Under the pieces are notes generated by a model that was not told the origin of the DNA, ran no database searches, and saw only the letters and a program-made list of their open reading frames with translations. A program made the position numbers and the translations under genes. A DNA stretch of 33,114 nt from an uncultured Rhodospirillales bacterium (lineage in GTDB: Bacteria > Pseudomonadota > Alphaproteobacteria > Acetobacterales > Acetobacteraceae), in the NCBI GenBank assembly GCA_903835235.1, contig CAILMF010000076.1:1-33114 (forward strand), written 5' to 3'. Shown here one piece after another: positions 31,960-33,114 of the stretch (the stretch's first letter is position 1; the number at the start of each line of letters is the position of its first letter).

Positions 31960-32931
31960 TCAGCCGATGATATACAGGTCTGCCGCGGTCAGCTCCGGCG
32001 CGCCAAGCAGCACGGCCACCAGCACCTTGGCCCCGGCGCCAGTGCCATCGGCGTCCCAAAACAGCGCGCCCGTGGTGTGGTTGTAGAGGAACTCGCCATG
32101 GGCTTGGTTGGCCCTGGCTCCGTCCACGAAGCGCTGGGTCATATCCATGCCGGCCACCAGCCCGCCGCCGAAGCCTGCGGCGGAGAATTCCAGCCAGTCG
32201 ATGGCGTGGTTGAAGCCGTGGATGCGGTCCCCGGCATCGGCCAGGCTGTTGAAGCGGAAGTCAGCGCACTCGCCGACGCTATAGAGCTGGTCCACACCGG
32301 CGCCACCCACCAGGGTGTCGCAGCCGCCCACGCCCACCAGCGTGTCATTGCCCGCACCGCCCGACAGCAGGTTGTCACCGGCTTCGCCGGTCAGCTTGTC
32401 GGCGAAGGCCGAGCCGAGCAGGTTGTGAATGTTGCTGAAGTGGTCGATGCCCTGGCCGGTGGCCCGACCGGTCAGCAAGCTGGCCTTCACCGGGCCGGCA
32501 GCCGCGCCATAATCCACGGTGTTGTTGCCGCCACCGCCCAGAAAGGTCTCGTTCCCCGCGGTCCCCGCAAAACGGTCATTGCCCTGCATCAGCTTCGCCG
32601 CCACGTAGGCCGAGCTAGCCCCGGGCTGCGCCAGGTAGTCACTGAGGAAGGCCAGGTCGAGCCCAGGGCCGCCCTGGCTGATGCCAGCGGGCGTCAGCGT
32701 CGATTCAATCCAGCTTGCGGTCTGCGAGATCGTCATCGACCGCGAATGCACGATATCCGCGACCACATCGGATTGCAGGTGCAGCAGCACGAAGGTGCCG
32801 TCGCTGCACCCGAAGGCCTCCACGGCGCCGAAGCCGGAGATGTTGGTCACCCCGAGCGACGTGGTGAAATTCACCGTGTTCTGCCACGGGGCAAAGTTGG
32901 TGCTGGTCGGGAAGCTGGTGAAGTTGGACAT
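31960..32931 (-). CDS. RTX-type calcium-binding repeat protein, probably secreted
   Basis: 323-aa protein with no classical leader. The N-terminal 110 residues (SNFTSFPTSTNF, FGAVEAFGCSDGTFVLLHLQ) are of unknown family. The centre holds nonapeptide calcium-binding repeats of the GGxGxDxLx type: LGGGGNNTVDYG, LTGEAGDNLLSGGAGNDTLVG, and VGGCDTLVGGAGVDQLYS as landmarks. The C-terminus (FNHAIDWLEFSA, FLYNHTTGALFWDADGTGAG, LLGAPELTAADLYII) is the hydrophobic, acidic-ended type read by type I secretion systems. GGAAG lies 6 nt before the ATG. No secretion genes or toxin domain are present, so it may be a surface or matrix protein. An IS630-like end lies 46 bp upstream. Confidence 0.8.
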   Translation of the reverse strand: MSNFTSFPTSTNFAPWQNTVNFTTSLGVTNISGFGAVEAFGCSDGTFVLLHLQSDVVADIVHSRSMTISQTASWIESTLTPAGISQGGPGLDLAFLSDYLAQPGASSAYVAAKLMQGNDRFAGTAGNETFLGGGGNNTVDYGAAAGPVKASLLTGRATGQGIDHFSNIHNLLGSAFADKLTGEAGDNLLSGGAGNDTLVGVGGCDTLVGGAGVDQLYSVGECADFRFNSLADAGDRIHGFNHAIDWLEFSAAGFGGGLVAGMDMTQRFVDGARANQAHGEFLYNHTTGALFWDADGTGAGAKVLVAVLLGAPELTAADLYIIG

Positions 32932-32977
32932 GACGGTCTTCCGCTTAGGTCAAGCAAGTCATTACTGCCTAACACTA

Positions 32978-33114
32978 GAGCGGGATGCGATCAGGCTGAA
33001 TCGAATTTGCTTCCCGACGCGGCGGGCGATCTGATTCAAGATGCTGGCTGGGTAGGAGGCCAGCATCGATGGGTGCACCCTATTCCCTCGACCTGCGTCA
33101 GCGCGTTGTGGCAG
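32978..33114 (+). mobile_element. Left end of an IS630-family-like insertion sequence
   Basis: A TA dinucleotide at 32976-32977, the target IS630 elements duplicate, is followed by GAGCGGGATGCGATCAGG, which reads like an IS terminal repeat, and then, 91 bp in, by a transposase start. The right end lies outside the window, so the inverted repeat cannot be matched. Boundary is inferred. Confidence 0.55.
33069..33114 (+). CDS. IS630-family transposase, first 15 codons (truncated by window edge)
   Basis: The frame from the ATG at 33069 encodes MGAPYSLDLRQRVVA, matching the usual N-terminus of IS630/Tc1-like transposases, ahead of the helix-turn-helix. A GTAGGAGG ribosome site lies about 11 nt upstream. 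The catalytic DDE domain is outside the window, so activity cannot be judged. Confidence 0.7.
   Translation, partial: MGAPYSLDLRQRVVA

Noticed and set aside
31960-32931. RTX toxin (haemolysin)
   Set aside because: Only short calcium-binding repeats and a secretion-type C-terminus are seen. There is no pore-forming or enzymatic domain and no acyltransferase or type I secretion gene nearby.

Overview
The window is about 70% GC with very dense, overlapping operons. It looks like an alphaproteobacterium of the Acetobacteraceae (Roseomonas-like). This placement rests on base composition, codon use, Tat-type leaders on solute-binding proteins, TTGGGGAGGG hairpin repeats and an IS630-type element. 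It is an inference, because there is no rRNA or other marker gene. Except for the iron block, one competence/repair-type gene and an RTX gene at the ends, the window is one large nutrient-scavenging and catabolic island.

Layout. (1) 1-3763, minus strand: a TonB-dependent siderophore receptor followed by exbB, exbD and a 3'-truncated tonB, with a Fur-box-like site upstream. (2) 4205-12707, plus strand: Rieske oxygenase, ABC permease, Rieske oxygenase, ABC ATPase, second ABC permease, NMT1/TauA-type binding protein, metal-dependent amidohydrolase, cupin, and a PhnD-like protein with no leader. (3) 12736-16693, minus strand: RidA, binding protein, ATPase and two permeases, forming a second SsuABC/ThiXYZ-like importer, with a divergent MarR-family regulator at 16741-17235. 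(4) 17334-22193, minus strand: a second amidohydrolase followed by the large, medium and small subunits of a molybdenum hydroxylase. (5) 22418-28730, plus strand: an SDR dehydrogenase, a 2-oxoglutarate/Fe(II) oxygenase and a complete five-gene branched-chain-amino-acid-type (Liv) importer. (6) 29130-30489, plus strand: both subunits of a 3-oxoacid CoA-transferase, ended by hairpins and a terminator. (7) 30629-31882, minus strand: a CinA-family protein with a degenerate amidase domain. (8) 31960-32931, minus strand: an RTX calcium-binding protein. (9) 32978-33114: the left end of an IS630-like element.

How the genes may work together (inference). Three ABC importers stand next to five kinds of oxidative or hydrolytic enzyme: two Rieske oxygenases, a molybdenum hydroxylase, a 2OG oxygenase, an SDR and two paralogous amidohydrolases. 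With RidA, a cupin and a CoA-transferase, this suggests uptake and stepwise hydroxylation, ring or amide hydrolysis and CoA activation of one or more small, probably nitrogen-containing aromatic or heterocyclic compounds. The substrate cannot be read from the sequence. The recurring module of importer plus amidohydrolase plus oxygenase is the strongest candidate for an undescribed pathway.
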